A stretch of DNA of 64,000 nt from Astrocystis sublimbata (Eukaryota; Ascomycota; Sordariomycetes; Xylariales; Xylariaceae), in contig JAJNNY010000048.1 in NCBI GenBank assembly GCA_022453515.1, positions 228,356-292,355 on the forward strand, read 5' to 3'. Positions 13,200 through 23,910 of the stretch are shown here, piece by piece. The notes under the pieces are model-generated. The model was not told the DNA's origin. It saw nothing but the letters and a program-made list of their open reading frames with translations, and made no database searches. How positions within the stretch are numbered: position 1 is the stretch's first letter; every line of letters begins with the position of its first letter. Both the position numbers and the translations under genes were made by a program.

Positions 13200-14928
13200 C
13201 ATATAAACAACCTCTTCATCGACCCAGTTCACACAGTACCTTGCCCACATCATCCGCCTGACCTTGCGTAAGTGACTATCGCTCTTCTCCCGCACCTCAT
13301 CGTTGCACTGCTTCGCTTCCTCGTCCCGTCGTCCATTGTCATTCACGTCGTCGCTGGCACTCGCGAGGGACCGAGGCTTCGCGTCAGTCATACACCTGCA
13401 GGCCTCCGTACAGAAACGCTCCAGCTAGATTATCGCTGCCGACCCTCATTTGAGCTGTGTCGAGTGGCCTAGAACTGACTCGAGTTGATTTTAGTTGTCT
13501 CAAGTTGCTTCGAGTTGCCTCAGCTTGCCTTGGTATGTATATCTACATCTACAAATTTGACTCTCCGGCCTCATTTTCATCTATTCCACCTCGTCAGAGA
13601 ACCTGCGCTGCAATTCTGAACATCTGAGCCGTCCACAGCGGCCAGTATTCCCTTCCGCAACATTAGCAACATCATGCGTAGGCAATAAAATGTGCCCGGC
13701 ACCATCCTTATCCCACCGCATTTTTGCCCTTTTCCTTTATTTTCCCTACTCCAGCCATCTCCGTCACGTGTGAGTAATGAGGGCTTCTCGATAGTTTCCC
13801 TCTGATTTTGAAGTTGTCAATTTCATCCAGTGGCGGTCGAGCAAATGGTGGGCATTCAAAGTGCAACTGACTTGACGACCACACTAAACTCGTTGCCCCC
13901 CAGCACTCCTTAGCCTGCCCACCACTTTATCAGTTACCTACCTCTACCTTTTCCTCATCCCCATCCTCTACCTTTTCCTCATCCTCATCCTCTACCTTTC
14001 CCTCATCCTCATCCTCATCCTCATCCTTTCCTCTCCCCACCTTCACGCGTCTACTTTCCGCGCATCTTGCTGAGCCTCATCGAGCAACAGTTACGACTTG
14101 TTGCAAGAGTCTCTACTCTGGCCACGCACACAGTCAATCCTCACACGCTAGGTATGTTTGACAGTCTCTTCTTCATTCGAAGCGACCTTGCCATCCACGA
14201 AGAGCCCTCTATTTCCCCATCCATTTGCCTATTCTACCTCTCTAGGCCACAAATCAGCTGCATCTCCGTTCTACATCCCGCTACCCTTCGCTGGCGGACG
14301 CTCGATAGAGTGGCCAGCGAAGCATTCTACCTCCCAGTTCACCCCGAGCCCGTTTCCTAGTTCGTACCACTGGCGTCTGACTTCCCTGGATGCCTTCCTT
14401 ACCTTCAGAGACGCGAAGCAACGTGTTTTCTTTTTACACATCCTCAAGTCTATGAGCCCTCTAGCACTTCTACCTACGCGAGATCCACGGGTGGAGTTAC
14501 CTATTGCGAGTAGCACCTCATCCTCTCTTCACCTTGTTAGGCCTTGAATGTTACGAGTGTCACGTTTCCTATCAGTAATCAAAGATAAAGTCTATCATTG
14601 TTATTGAACTGTGTTTCTTTTCGATATCCGAGCCCGCAAATTTCCCTTCGAGCCCTAGGTGTGGTTTCTTGGCTAACTGTTAACTCGGAACCAGGAGCGG
14701 TTGCTTCGTTGCTCTCACACCCAGTCAGACACCAGCACCTTGGCTGTGTCCTGACGCCCGGTTCCCTTCACGACTCACATATCCACCGACTACAAAGTCC
14801 CTGTCCTGTTGGCCAACCTTTGGTTCTACCATCAACAGAGGATCTGAGTTCCTTCCTACTCCCATCGCTCTACTAGCACTACTCCCAGTGCTTCAAACAA
14901 TCGGTCACTAAAACCACTCCCTCAACTC
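13200..14928 (+). other. Pyrimidine-rich leader region upstream of the AT-hook gene
   Basis: The + strand is strongly CT-biased, with clustered good donors (GTAAGT 13269, GTATGT near 13534 and 14154, GTAAGT 14929). That pattern suggests a long, possibly multi-intron 5' UTR leading to the coding start at 15100. Short frames here have Leu/Ser/Pro-rich compositions that simply reflect the CT bias. Confidence 0.4.
13941..14035 (+). repeat. CCTCAT/CTACCTTTT pyrimidine microsatellite
   Basis: About 95 bp of tandem pyrimidine units: three copies of a CTCTACCTTTTCCTCATCC-like block that dissolve into TCCTCA hexamers. It probably lies in a 5' UTR or promoter. Confidence 0.8.
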
Positions 14929-15080
14929 GTAAGTCCTCCGACACATCCACACCTGCGGCATTGGAACAGTACCAATGAACACTGCGATTTTGAGGCGAAT
15001 CCACATTGTCCGATGTTGCTAGAGAAGGCCCCGGTAACGAACAATATTCTCTAAGGGCTTCGCTAACTACTTATGAACAG
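14929..15080 (+). other. Likely 5' UTR intron
   Basis: The donor GTAAGT at 14929 pairs with a GCTAAC branch site and the acceptor TTATGAACAG ending at 15080. An in-frame ATG at 15073 would sit inside this intron, which is why I start the following protein at 15100. Confidence 0.6.
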
Positions 15081-15099
15081 TTGTCGGCTATCAATCAAG

Positions 15100-17376
15100 A
15101 TGGCCCAGGTTCAGCCTAACCATCAAGATCAATTCGAAGCTTATCTTCAGGATATACAAGCCCGCATCGTGAACAACACAACGCGGCCATATGTCTGCCT
15201 CGTAGGCAGCTACGAGGAGGCTCATGAGCTCCGTGAACGCCTAAAGGCAGGACAAAACAAGCCGACACCCGTAGAGCATCAGCAGGACCTGCCTGCAAAC
15301 AACTATCAACGCACGCAATACGTCAGACTGATATGGGATGCGGTGTTCACACTGGTTAATGTCCTGGACAGCCCAGGAAGCCTCCAGATTAGAAACGTTG
15401 CCAGCAGTGGTGACAATAAGGTGTGGAGTGATGATGAAGTCACCGTTGTTTGCTGGAACATCCTCGTGAGTCAATAAAAAGACTCGCGACACATTTTAAT
15501 GGAGCTAACTGCTGTGGTAGGAACATGTTGAATTGGCCGCAAAGGGTATCAACACTCTGGACACGTTTGCCAGTTCAGAAAAGATACACATCAAGTCATT
15601 TACATCGTTCAGGGACCGATTGACTCAAACGCTTGAGATGTTGGCGGTCAGTGGCAAGAGCATAAGGACATTAGTACACACGACTAATTTCAATTTACAG
15701 AAGTCAAAATCGGCAGTACAGAGTTCTGTCAGTAATGACGAGTTTCGGTCCCGAGGGGCCCAAAACCCCGTCAAGGAGCACTCGGTAAGCTCTTGCTACA
15801 CTTGCACTTCAACACAAGGAAAAATATTCTGACTTGCTCACAGCGCAAGAGGACAAATAAAAATTTGAATGATAACAAGAAGCTTCAAATTACCTATGCA
15901 AAGCAGCATAAAAGGGCCGCACAGGAAGCAGCTCAGCGTCAAGGGCCAGGAGTGGCGGCTCAGGCTGAGGATGCCGATCTCCAAGTGGGATTAGCCCAGG
16001 TAAATCTCAGCATTTCAAGCGTCCATGTTGAATCCTCCTCCCCCGTCACATAGCTTTGCCCTTCTCACAAAGTTGTTGGAACACGCATGCTAACTGTCGA
16101 GTAGCCACAGGCTGATGGCCACTCAAATAATAACACCCCACAACCGACTGCTGGCTCAAAACGCGGCCGACCGGCTTCGTCCAATTCGCAGCCCGCTAAG
16201 AAGCGGAGGACCTCGAAGAAAAGTAACAGTACCTCATCCCAGGCCCAGGCAACGGCACCGGCACCGGCACCGGCACCGGCAGCACAGGTCGCGGCCTTGG
16301 CCCCTGGTGGAATCCGCACCAACACCAACGAAGCGAGACTTTCACCTCCTGAACCCAGCAACGGGATGGCTGCTGTTGCCAATCCGGGTCCTGCTGCATC
16401 GTTCGGCGCTCTACTACCCGCCAACGACTTCAATATCAACGCAGTCCATTCCATGCAACAGAACAGACCTTCGCTCATGCCGACCAAGCCTCAGAACTAC
16501 CCTATGTCACGCGAGAAAAGCCCTTGGGCCGAACAGTCCTACCATGAAGATTCACCAGCTGTCAGCCAGGACCAACAGTGTATCGATCCTGCTCTCATGC
16601 AGTTTCAGACTCAGACGGTTAACCCTAACTGGACCCCTCAGGAGCTGATTGCCATGGGACATGGAAGCCAGGCGGTCAATGCTAACTCGCAACAAGACCC
16701 CGATTGGAGGGCGTACGTATCAACACGAGCCTGGGCCACCAACGGCCCGGGTTCGAGGTTTAACTCAGCAGCATCCTTGAGCCAACCCCCAGCTGCTCCA
16801 GCTACAACTGTTCCTTCGGGACAGGCAAGTTACGGGGCTCAAATGTATGACCCCGTTAACAACATGCTTGCTAACAATATGGTCGCCAACAACGGCAACT
16901 TTGACAACGTCAACAACTTTGACAACGCCAACAACTGGCTCGCCGACAACGGGCTCGCCAACAACGGCAACTATGACAACGGCAACAACGTGCTCGCCAA
17001 CGCCGTGCCCGCCAACAACGTCAACTATAACCACGTCAACTATGGCCACGTCAACAACGAGCCCGCTAACAACGTGCTCGCTAATAACGTGCCTCTCGGA
17101 ATGAGCCCTCCCTCAACTGGTCGCTCGGGACAGGCAAATAACGTTGTTCAAATGGATCAGCCCATCGCCGTAGTTCCCATGGACCTGACCGCTCCCTCAG
17201 CTGGTCTCTCAGGCCTGGGCGATGAGCCTTTGTTTGACGACTCGGAGTTTTTCAATTTCGGCCTTGATAACAACGACGTATTCGCTCCCCCGGCCGACGA
17301 GGACGCCGACGAGGACGCCGAAGGAGAACTCGACTCGGAATATCCTGTAGAGGGACTTCAAGGCCGCCAAGGCTAG
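15100..17376 (+). CDS. Nuclear-type protein with AT-hook and Asn-rich tract
   Basis: Exons 15100-15465, 15521-15784, 15844-15999 and 16111-17376 give 683 aa. The introns are 55, 59 and 111 nt with good GT-AG signals. A fourth possible intron (15647-15700, 54 nt, GTCAGT donor, CTAAT branch) is in frame, so it could be spliced or retained. The first ~200 residues look globular and helical but match no family I know. Next come a basic helix (RKRTNKNLNDNKK), an AT-hook core (SKRGRPASS) and a bipartite nuclear signal (AKKRRTSKK). After these are Ala/Pro repeats, a long low-complexity region, an Asn-rich tract (16846-17098) and an acidic C-terminus (DEDADEDAEGELD). This layout suggests a DNA-binding regulator with a disordered acidic activation-type tail. 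That is inference; no catalytic domain is visible. Confidence 0.75.
16846..17098 (+). repeat. Coding Asn-rich degenerate tandem repeat
   Basis: About 250 bp of imperfect units of the type (ctc/gtc)-gcc-aac-aac-g encode runs such as LANNGNYDNGNNVLAN. Units vary in length by whole codons, so the frame is always kept. This is a typical slippage-prone, prion-like composition. Confidence 0.8.
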
Positions 17377-18550
17377 GATAAGAGATACATTCACACCCGG
17401 AATGGCGAAGCTGTCAGCCATTTCCTCTTTTCCTGATTCCTACAGCTTCTTTCCTCCACTTTCCTGCTGCACTTCTTTCCTCATATATGCATTTTGTTGT
17501 TGTACCACCACCATCACCGAGTTTCGCGGCAAACAACCGCAGTCGCACCACGGGTCTCGAGAGACTCAACCACAAAAGCAAGGAGTTCTGGCATTTGCGC
17601 ATTTGCATTGTTTGCATTTTCATGACACACACAACGAACGGCAAGGGGTTTTCGGCGGGCATCTGCATTTTCTGTTCCACGTCAGGAACACACACAGGGA
17701 GTTCAACTCAGCATTTGCACACGGTCACACACGGCCACACGGCGCTTATAGAGCTGCTTTGAATGATACCCCCAAGATACCCTTTGCTTTTAGAATTTTG
17801 TTTAGAATCTTGGTTTAGAATTTTGGCGTTACGGATGGAAAAAGGGAACAGGGAACAGGGAGGAAAAGGGGAATGGGTAATGGAAAAGGGAACAGGTATA
17901 TACCAAATCGCAGCCATGGTTGTTGGCGCACAAAAGGGAACACGATTCCCGCATTTGGCAAGGGGGAGGATGTTTTGCTTTGTTTTTGTTAATGGTTTCG
18001 GATGGAACGGAGCTTCTGTTTGCTCTGCTCTGGGAATGGTCCTGGATGTTCCACGGTGGATTGACGTCCACGATTTTCGCGATGTGTTCAGAATTTGCTT
18101 CTTGTCGATTTTCGACGGGAGGGGGAATGTTCGGAGTTTTCTGATTTACATTGATGGTCACTTGCTCGAGTCTGCACATGAGTTGCGACGAGCTGGGTGA
18201 TGAAGAGGTTACAGGAAGTTACGATGGAAGTCATGTATACGAGGGGATGTCCCGAGATACGAGGGGATGTCCCGAGATACGAACTGCCCGACTTTACGAT
18301 CGTACTTAATAATTCCTGACCTCAAATAATATTTTCCTCAATCATCATTGTGGTCTCGTGATTGTGAATTGCAGCATCCTACTTTACAGAAACACTGACT
18401 CGTCACAGGATGTGTCAAGTAAAAGATATCACGCGGTGCTTTTTCTACTTGCGGCTGAAGAAACCGTAGTAGCGATCTAGTCAACATTGTTCGTTCACTC
18501 AAGCTCCGACTGCATGTCCAATATCCAGAATGTCCACCTGAGGTTTCGAC
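17377..18550. other. Spacer downstream of the AT-hook gene
   Basis: Overlapping frames of up to 145 codons occur on both strands but none resembles a protein family. Purine-rich GGGAACAGGG repeats (about 17840-17900) underlie some of them. A 20-bp exact tandem duplication lies at 18237-18280. Confidence 0.45.
18237..18280. repeat. 20-bp tandem duplication
   Basis: The unit ATACGAGGGGATGTCCCGAG occurs twice head to tail, followed by a further partial ATAC. Both copies are identical. Confidence 0.85.
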
Positions 18551-18760
18551 TCAAGCCCACTGGAGTGTGTTCTCAGCAAACTCCCGCCCGTTCTCGATCA
18601 CGGCTCCGTTTTCATGACAAAGGGTGTATAGCCCGGTGCGGGGGACGCTTGACACAAGGTACGGACCCAGCAATGCGCGACCAGAGGACAAGTACACTCT
18701 GTCATTCACGCGAAATTTATTCTTCCGCTCCCAGTTAGCTAGAAGTCCGAGTCCAATCAC
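18551..18760 (-). pseudogene. Fragment of a small recurrent fungal domain
   Basis: About 69 codons read VNDRVYLSSGRALLGPYLVSS ... GLYTLCHENGAVIENGREFAENTLQ. The pattern VYL..G...GPYLV.....GxYTL..ENG is one I associate with a short beta-rich module seen scattered in fungal proteins near repeats and signalling genes. Here it is isolated, with no continuation that I can splice on either side, so I treat it as a remnant or as the C-terminal exon of a decayed gene. The family attribution is from memory and tentative. Confidence 0.4.
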
Positions 18761-19420
18761 ATGACCGAATTGAGTCTTTAGACGTCGAACTTACACCCGC
18801 ATACTGCTAGATCCGGGGTCTGCCCCCGGCATCAGTGCCGTCTCCTACGGCTACCGGCTTATCCTGGGACTTTGTGAGAATTCTGCAGCCTTCAGGGCGG
18901 CGGGGTTTCGTTCAACGCTACCTTGCGATCTTCGGACATTGTGGGCGAAACGGGGTCTTTCCTATGAATACGTGCTTGCCATGCACCAAGAGCCCGGTGC
19001 TGTTTTGTGATATGCGGGTGACAGTTGTTGAGAAAGAGAAGGTAGCAAATGACAGGGCCACCTCTCGGCTCCATCTTTATTATTCTTTTTCGACTTGTGT
19101 TGCCGCGAACCTTTTACCCCTCATTGCCTCGTTTGACATTGACTGGACATCAGTCAACCAGCTGAACATGCAACATTTGCAGCCAGTATTCCGAATACCT
19201 AGGTACTCCAAGATGGTTGGGTAAACTGCCCCTGCTCAGCTGCAGGCTCTGCATGGAGGCTGCATAGCCCGCTTCGATCGCTGGCCGATGTTGCAATAAC
19301 GTAGGGGATAGGGAGCATGGGTATTTGCCCTAGGTACCCCAACTGTTTTCAAGAATTTTCAAGAGGATACACCTCTCTCGAGTCTCGTGCGTTTATATCT
19401 ATACAAAAGAATTTGCGGAA
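18761..19420. other. Upstream region of the DUF6594 gene
   Basis: No supportable gene. One TACCTAGGTA palindrome lies at 19196-19205. The final 60 bp before the ATG are AT-rich (TTTATATCTATAC near 19391), a reasonable core-promoter area. Confidence 0.4.
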
Positions 19421-20477
19421 ATGTCTAATTCGCCCTCGCAATTAGAGAAACATTTTGGTGATCTAAAACTCCAAACCCATTGACCACTGGGCGACGCTGA
19501 CTTGCTTGCAGTCGACAAGTTTCGGCCTGGCTACCCGCGGTATGCGGCTTTGCTCAACAGTCACAATTCTTTCCACAACTTCCGAGCTTTCAGAAGATTG
19601 CGATTGCGACTGTTACTTGCTAAACAAGATGAAATATCCGTGCTCGAGAGCAGACTGGACGAGATAGACTCGGCCGAACAGCGAGTTCTCTTCTTGGGTT
19701 GCATGCGCAGGGACACAAACGTCGATAGACAGCAAGCCCTTCAGAACATCAAGCTAGCGATCTCAGAGTATGGTAAGGCAAGATAGGATGTGTACTAAAC
19801 TAAACTGACACCGAGGCTAATTCGACTTTCGGACAGATGGGATGATGTCGCAGTATCGAGCTACCACGTCTTTGCCAGCTGCCAGTCAGCGTGAGGTGCA
19901 AAATCTCCAAAACTGGATCGACGGGACAGGTTGTCTAGATCGAAGCGAATCTAGTTACTTGCAGTACAGCGGTGACCTAGTGAGCCTAAGTAGCTCAGGA
20001 GATACCTCTACGGAGTATATTGAAATGGCTGTCGAGGAATGCGTATACTGGTTGGAAATAATGCTGGGTCGAGTAGGACGACTCACGGCCCCTAGTCTTC
20101 TGCCAAGCTAACCATGGCATCAGATCTTCCCAAACATTCGACTGGGGCGCTCAAGGGTCACAGAAGATGACAATGTTCTTCTATTGAGCCCCGTACTTCA
20201 AAAGCTTTGCCGTGCAATGACGATCACAGTCATCACCCTCATCATTCTGGCACCTACAGTCTTGCTACTTGGCATCGCGAGCCCGGCTGTTCGCATTGCG
20301 GCCAGCATTCTCTCGGCAGCATTTTTCTTGGCGATTGTCTCATCCTTCACGCAAGCAAGGGCCGTTGAAGTTTTCGCTGCCGGCGCAAGGTAGGGAGACT
20401 CCCCTAGTTTTGATGTGGTTTAGCTAACCCTACCTAGCTACGCAGCTGTGTTGGTTGTTTTCACAGCGCCGAGGTGA
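19421..20477 (+). CDS. DUF6594 family membrane protein
   Basis: Exons 19421-19457, 19512-19772, 19837-20072, 20124-20389 and 20438-20477 give 279 aa. All introns are 48-64 nt, GT-AG. The family's landmark blocks are present in order: an N-terminal VDKFRPGYPRYAALLNSHNSF, the helical LLLAKQDEISVLESRLDEID followed by FLGCMRRD, the QNWIDGTGCLDRSESSYL motif, and two C-terminal transmembrane helices (ITVITLIILAPTVLLLGI and AASILSAAFFLAIVSSF). It closes with the typical SYAAVLVVF end; the last exon was chosen because it gives this ending. The function of DUF6594 proteins is unknown. It is convergent with the caspase-like gene, the stops being only 112 bp apart, in a block with signalling-type genes. 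Confidence 0.88.
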
Positions 20478-20589
20478 TTCGATATGCTGGTTTCGATGTT
20501 GGGGGATCATCACTTTGGCCAACACCATTGTGCAGCGTATGTTTGCAGTCTGTTTCAAATGGCTCTCGAAAACGCAAAACACTGGCCTC

Positions 20590-22858
20590 TTATGTTAAGC
20601 ATATACCTCTCTGAATCATGTTTATGACTTTGAGCTCAAAGGCTCTGGCCAATCGAGAACCTTTCTCGTTATCAGCATCGATACCAAACGTGGAGCTCAA
20701 GCATGTTGCGACTGCCGACTGATAGGACACGCCTGCGTAATGTGCAAGCCGTTCCGAGCAAGACCTTTGTAGCAACTTTTGAATCTCGCTACATTGGTAT
20801 TTCTTGCTTCGGTCTAGCATGGACGAAGCCGTTTGCCATAGGCCTATCTCTAGGAGTACTACACCGAGAGAGTATAAGTCATGAATCTTGCGATGGCCTT
20901 GACGCATAGTGCCTTGTCTACTGGGATGGAAGTAGACGCTGGATTCGATATCGTCCATAGGAGATACTATTGATGGGGCGTGATCCGGTCGCGAATACTC
21001 AAACCCCTGAAGAAAAGGATGTAGGTAGTCCAGTTGGCCAGTTGACTTGGACTTAAATAACAAGATGTTATGACTATTGACTCCTTGATGCACCCAACCG
21101 ACAGAATGCCACTTCTGGATCGCCATCGAGATACCCAGAGCGATAGCCATTCGATCATCCATAGAAGGCCTCGTTATAGATTTGGCTTTGCGAATCACCG
21201 AATGAAGATTCTGATAACTATTGTCCCCAATCTCATAGCCACTTGGGACCTCGAAGTAAAGGACAAACTTGTTCTCCAAAGGCCGGTGCTCCCACTGCAG
21301 GCATTTCAGAGCTCGGAAGCCGTTACTCTTGGGCGTACGTAATAAGTCTGCTAGCAGAGTGACGCGCGTTTTGAGGTTAGGTAGTTCGGCAGGATTGACA
21401 TACGGCCCGTACTTCTTGTCCTCAACGATTGCGCCGCCATTTTCTGTGTCGTCTATGTAAAGCGAAGCATGATACTCCACTGTACGCGGTAACTCGGATT
21501 GAGAGATCATTTGACGCATTCTAAAGTTTTCCACGAGCCCTAGTCCACGCACGGTTTCGTCGTTGATCGCTTCTTCGATAGCTTGGTCCATGGAGGAATC
21601 GTCATTCTGCGCATCTAGCTCGCCAAGAAGATTTCGTTCGATGGTGCCAATGACGGAGCTGTTGCAGAAATCCAGTCGGCGAAGAAAGTCGTGAGCTCGT
21701 TGGCTATCGCTGGAGGATGGGGGCTGCTGGTGAGATTGACCATGCTGTATAGCATGGTATCGCTCTACTAGGTCCACGACTTTATGCCAAGCTGTCTCTA
21801 TCTCCTGCTTTGAAGTGGTGTCAAGCCGACTGGAGATGTTGTCTGGGTCTTTTTCCATCTTTTTCATTGCTGTACTGATTTTGGCTGTGGTCTGAAACAC
21901 AAGCTTTGATACAATCCGTGGCGTATCAGCTCCCAACCACCGACCAATTTCGTCCACGTGTTGAGCTCCAAGTTCGCCGTCTAGCTCAACAAGTAGATGC
22001 AGGAAAGACTGAGTATTTATATCTGCATGCTCTTGGATTGCCACCATTGATGATTGTGATATCGGTTGCAATTGTATCGGGCGCTGACCTTCTCTGAGGG
22101 ACGTATGTACAGGTGTCGCCCAGAGTTGCGCTTTGCGATTAGATAAGATCCCGTGAAGATCCTTGACGACGATGGATTCTTTAGTTTCGAGTTGTCGCTC
22201 GAGCTCTTTGAGAAGGATGGCTGTAAAAGAAGTGTCTCCTGGTTCTGGAGTTTTCATTCCCATGGCGGAAGCTGCCAAAATCTCGAACCGACCACCCCAG
22301 TTTTTATGATCTCTCGCCGCTTGACCCGCATAGCAGCAGTCAAGCAGAAGAAGAATATCAGTATCGTGTGTTTTAAGGTCGTCAAGCTGGTCTTGAATTT
22401 GATACCATTGGAGCGTGGGCCCTCCGTTGCCTTGACTGCATGCTCCAAGTCAGCCATTGCATCCTGTGTTGAAAATCAATATGCTTCACTGACGCAGCCC
22501 AAACCGATCTTCTTTCTTGTCCTTGATGTCTGTCAGCATCTTCGTCGCCATGGCCGCCGTAATGAACGATCAACAGCGATGCCGCATTGGTCTTCTCAGC
22601 TGCACTGCCAATCTCAAGCAGTACCCTTGTCATCAATCCCATCACGTGCGTATAACTATTAAAGGATGGGATCGGAAACTCCTGGGTCTGATACCGAAAT
22701 TTGGTTCTGAACATGTCTGTCACAGCTCTCCCTTCGTCTTTGTAGCCTTGGTGGCCGGCATCCCAATAGAGGGCTATTACTTTGACAAATTCGTAAGTGC
22801 GGCGTCGGATGGAGTGCTGGAGTGACTTATTTAGGCGATCGGGTACGTCTGCCATCAT
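20590..22858 (-). CDS. Caspase-like protease fused to a kinase-like (pseudokinase) domain
   Basis: Exons 22858-22494 and 22435-20590 give 736 aa. The 58-nt intron (donor GTCAGT, branch CTGAC, acceptor GCATGCAG) joins the two halves of the protease core. Residues ~20-260 form a C14-type fold: strand FVKVIALYWDAG, then LLIVHYGGHGD with catalytic His103, then DTDILLLLDCCYAG with catalytic Cys156 in the DSCHSG position. Residues ~270-470 are helical with a polar linker. The C-terminal ~260 residues resemble a kinase C-lobe: WVHQGVNSHNILLF replaces HRDxxxxN and QGF replaces DFG, while HDLYSLGVVLLEIGLW is kept. The catalytic and metal-binding Asp residues are therefore lost. I infer a signal-responsive protease with a regulatory pseudokinase, perhaps in regulated cell death. 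Start: MM at 22858/22855. It is divergent from the kinase-ankyrin gene. Confidence 0.85.
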
Positions 22859-23910
22859 ATGATTCTTATCACGTCATAGCATGAAAGGAAACAAAACATT
22901 GAGTTGGCGTCGACAATGGAAATACTCGTTTCCTCGTCACGATCTCACAATCGAAAAATCGCGCTGGTGATCATGCGTTGGTCTAAAGGGCCGTGTAAGC
23001 ACCCCACCTACATTATTATAATAAGTTCGTCTGACCTCGTGCATTGCGTGTACGCTTCATTGGTTGCTCACAATACCCCTGCCTTGAAACGCCCGGGTTG
23101 GGCTCCAACTAGCCACAGTGAATCCTAGGACAGGGGCTATCACAATAACATGACCCGTGAGTTGTGGATTAATGAATGAACCCTTGCGGCCATTGCTTCT
23201 TCACCTTATAGAGTCAGGCACACACAAATTCTATAAGTTAAGCATAGTCGCGCGGTCATATATTGTCCCGGTCTTACAGTCCCGTCAATTCGTGGGATCT
23301 TACGATCAAAATTATTATCGGTGAGTTAGCCTTGTGTCTTGTCGGCGTGCCGTTAGTAGGTAGACAATTACCGCCAGATTTGACACCATCACACCCTTCC
23401 ATATGGGTAGATACTGCATGCGTCATGTCTTAGTGACACGACGAAGTCCTAGACTATACTTCCCGGTATGGCCCCCTGAAAGCACCCTTTGCCGCCGTGA
23501 TGGTTGCAACCATGCTTGCAGGCATTCCAGTCTGGCAAATGCTGGTCAGCTTAAGCGAACGAATAACGCAATCGGCTCGAAACTCGTCGGTGGTATTCTG
23601 AAGGTATAGTTTGTATGTGACCAATTACATTGCAGTGGCGTATCTTCTACCCATCGCGCGATGCGGAGTACTGTCCTTCTCAACCAGCATTGAGGGGTAA
23701 TGCAGTAGTATAGCGTCGCCCCGACGTATCTTTCCTGCCACAATACATACTTGCAGCATTATACGCCGACATGATCAAAGAAGATCACGCATTTCCAAGT
23801 CGAAACATTCGACCGTCTGCAATAGTTCGCATACGAATCCAGAACGATTTCTCTGTAATTTATCGAAGTAAACGAGAACCTCTTCTTTTCTGTTCAAGAT
23901 TCTGTTGAAG
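22859..23910. promoter_or_regulatory. Divergent intergenic region between the caspase-like and kinase-ankyrin genes
   Basis: 1,052 bp with no credible coding content must contain both promoters. This makes co-regulation of the two signalling genes possible but does not prove it. No TATA box is evident near either ATG. Confidence 0.5.

Noticed and set aside
13941..14035. CRISPR-like array from the repeated CCTCAT blocks
   Set aside because: Simple pyrimidine microsatellite without spacers, in a eukaryotic genome.
15073..15099. Upstream in-frame ATG of the AT-hook gene
   Set aside because: It falls in a probable 5' UTR intron (donor 14929, branch CTAAC, acceptor ending 15080), so ATG 15100 is preferred.
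16115..16648. 177-codon plus frame with Arg/His-rich start
   Set aside because: Alternative frame of exon 4 of the AT-hook gene, created by the Ala/Pro repeat.
17763..18200. 145-codon plus frame downstream of the AT-hook gene
   Set aside because: Overlaps an opposite-strand frame of similar length and rests on GGGAACAGG repeats; no support.
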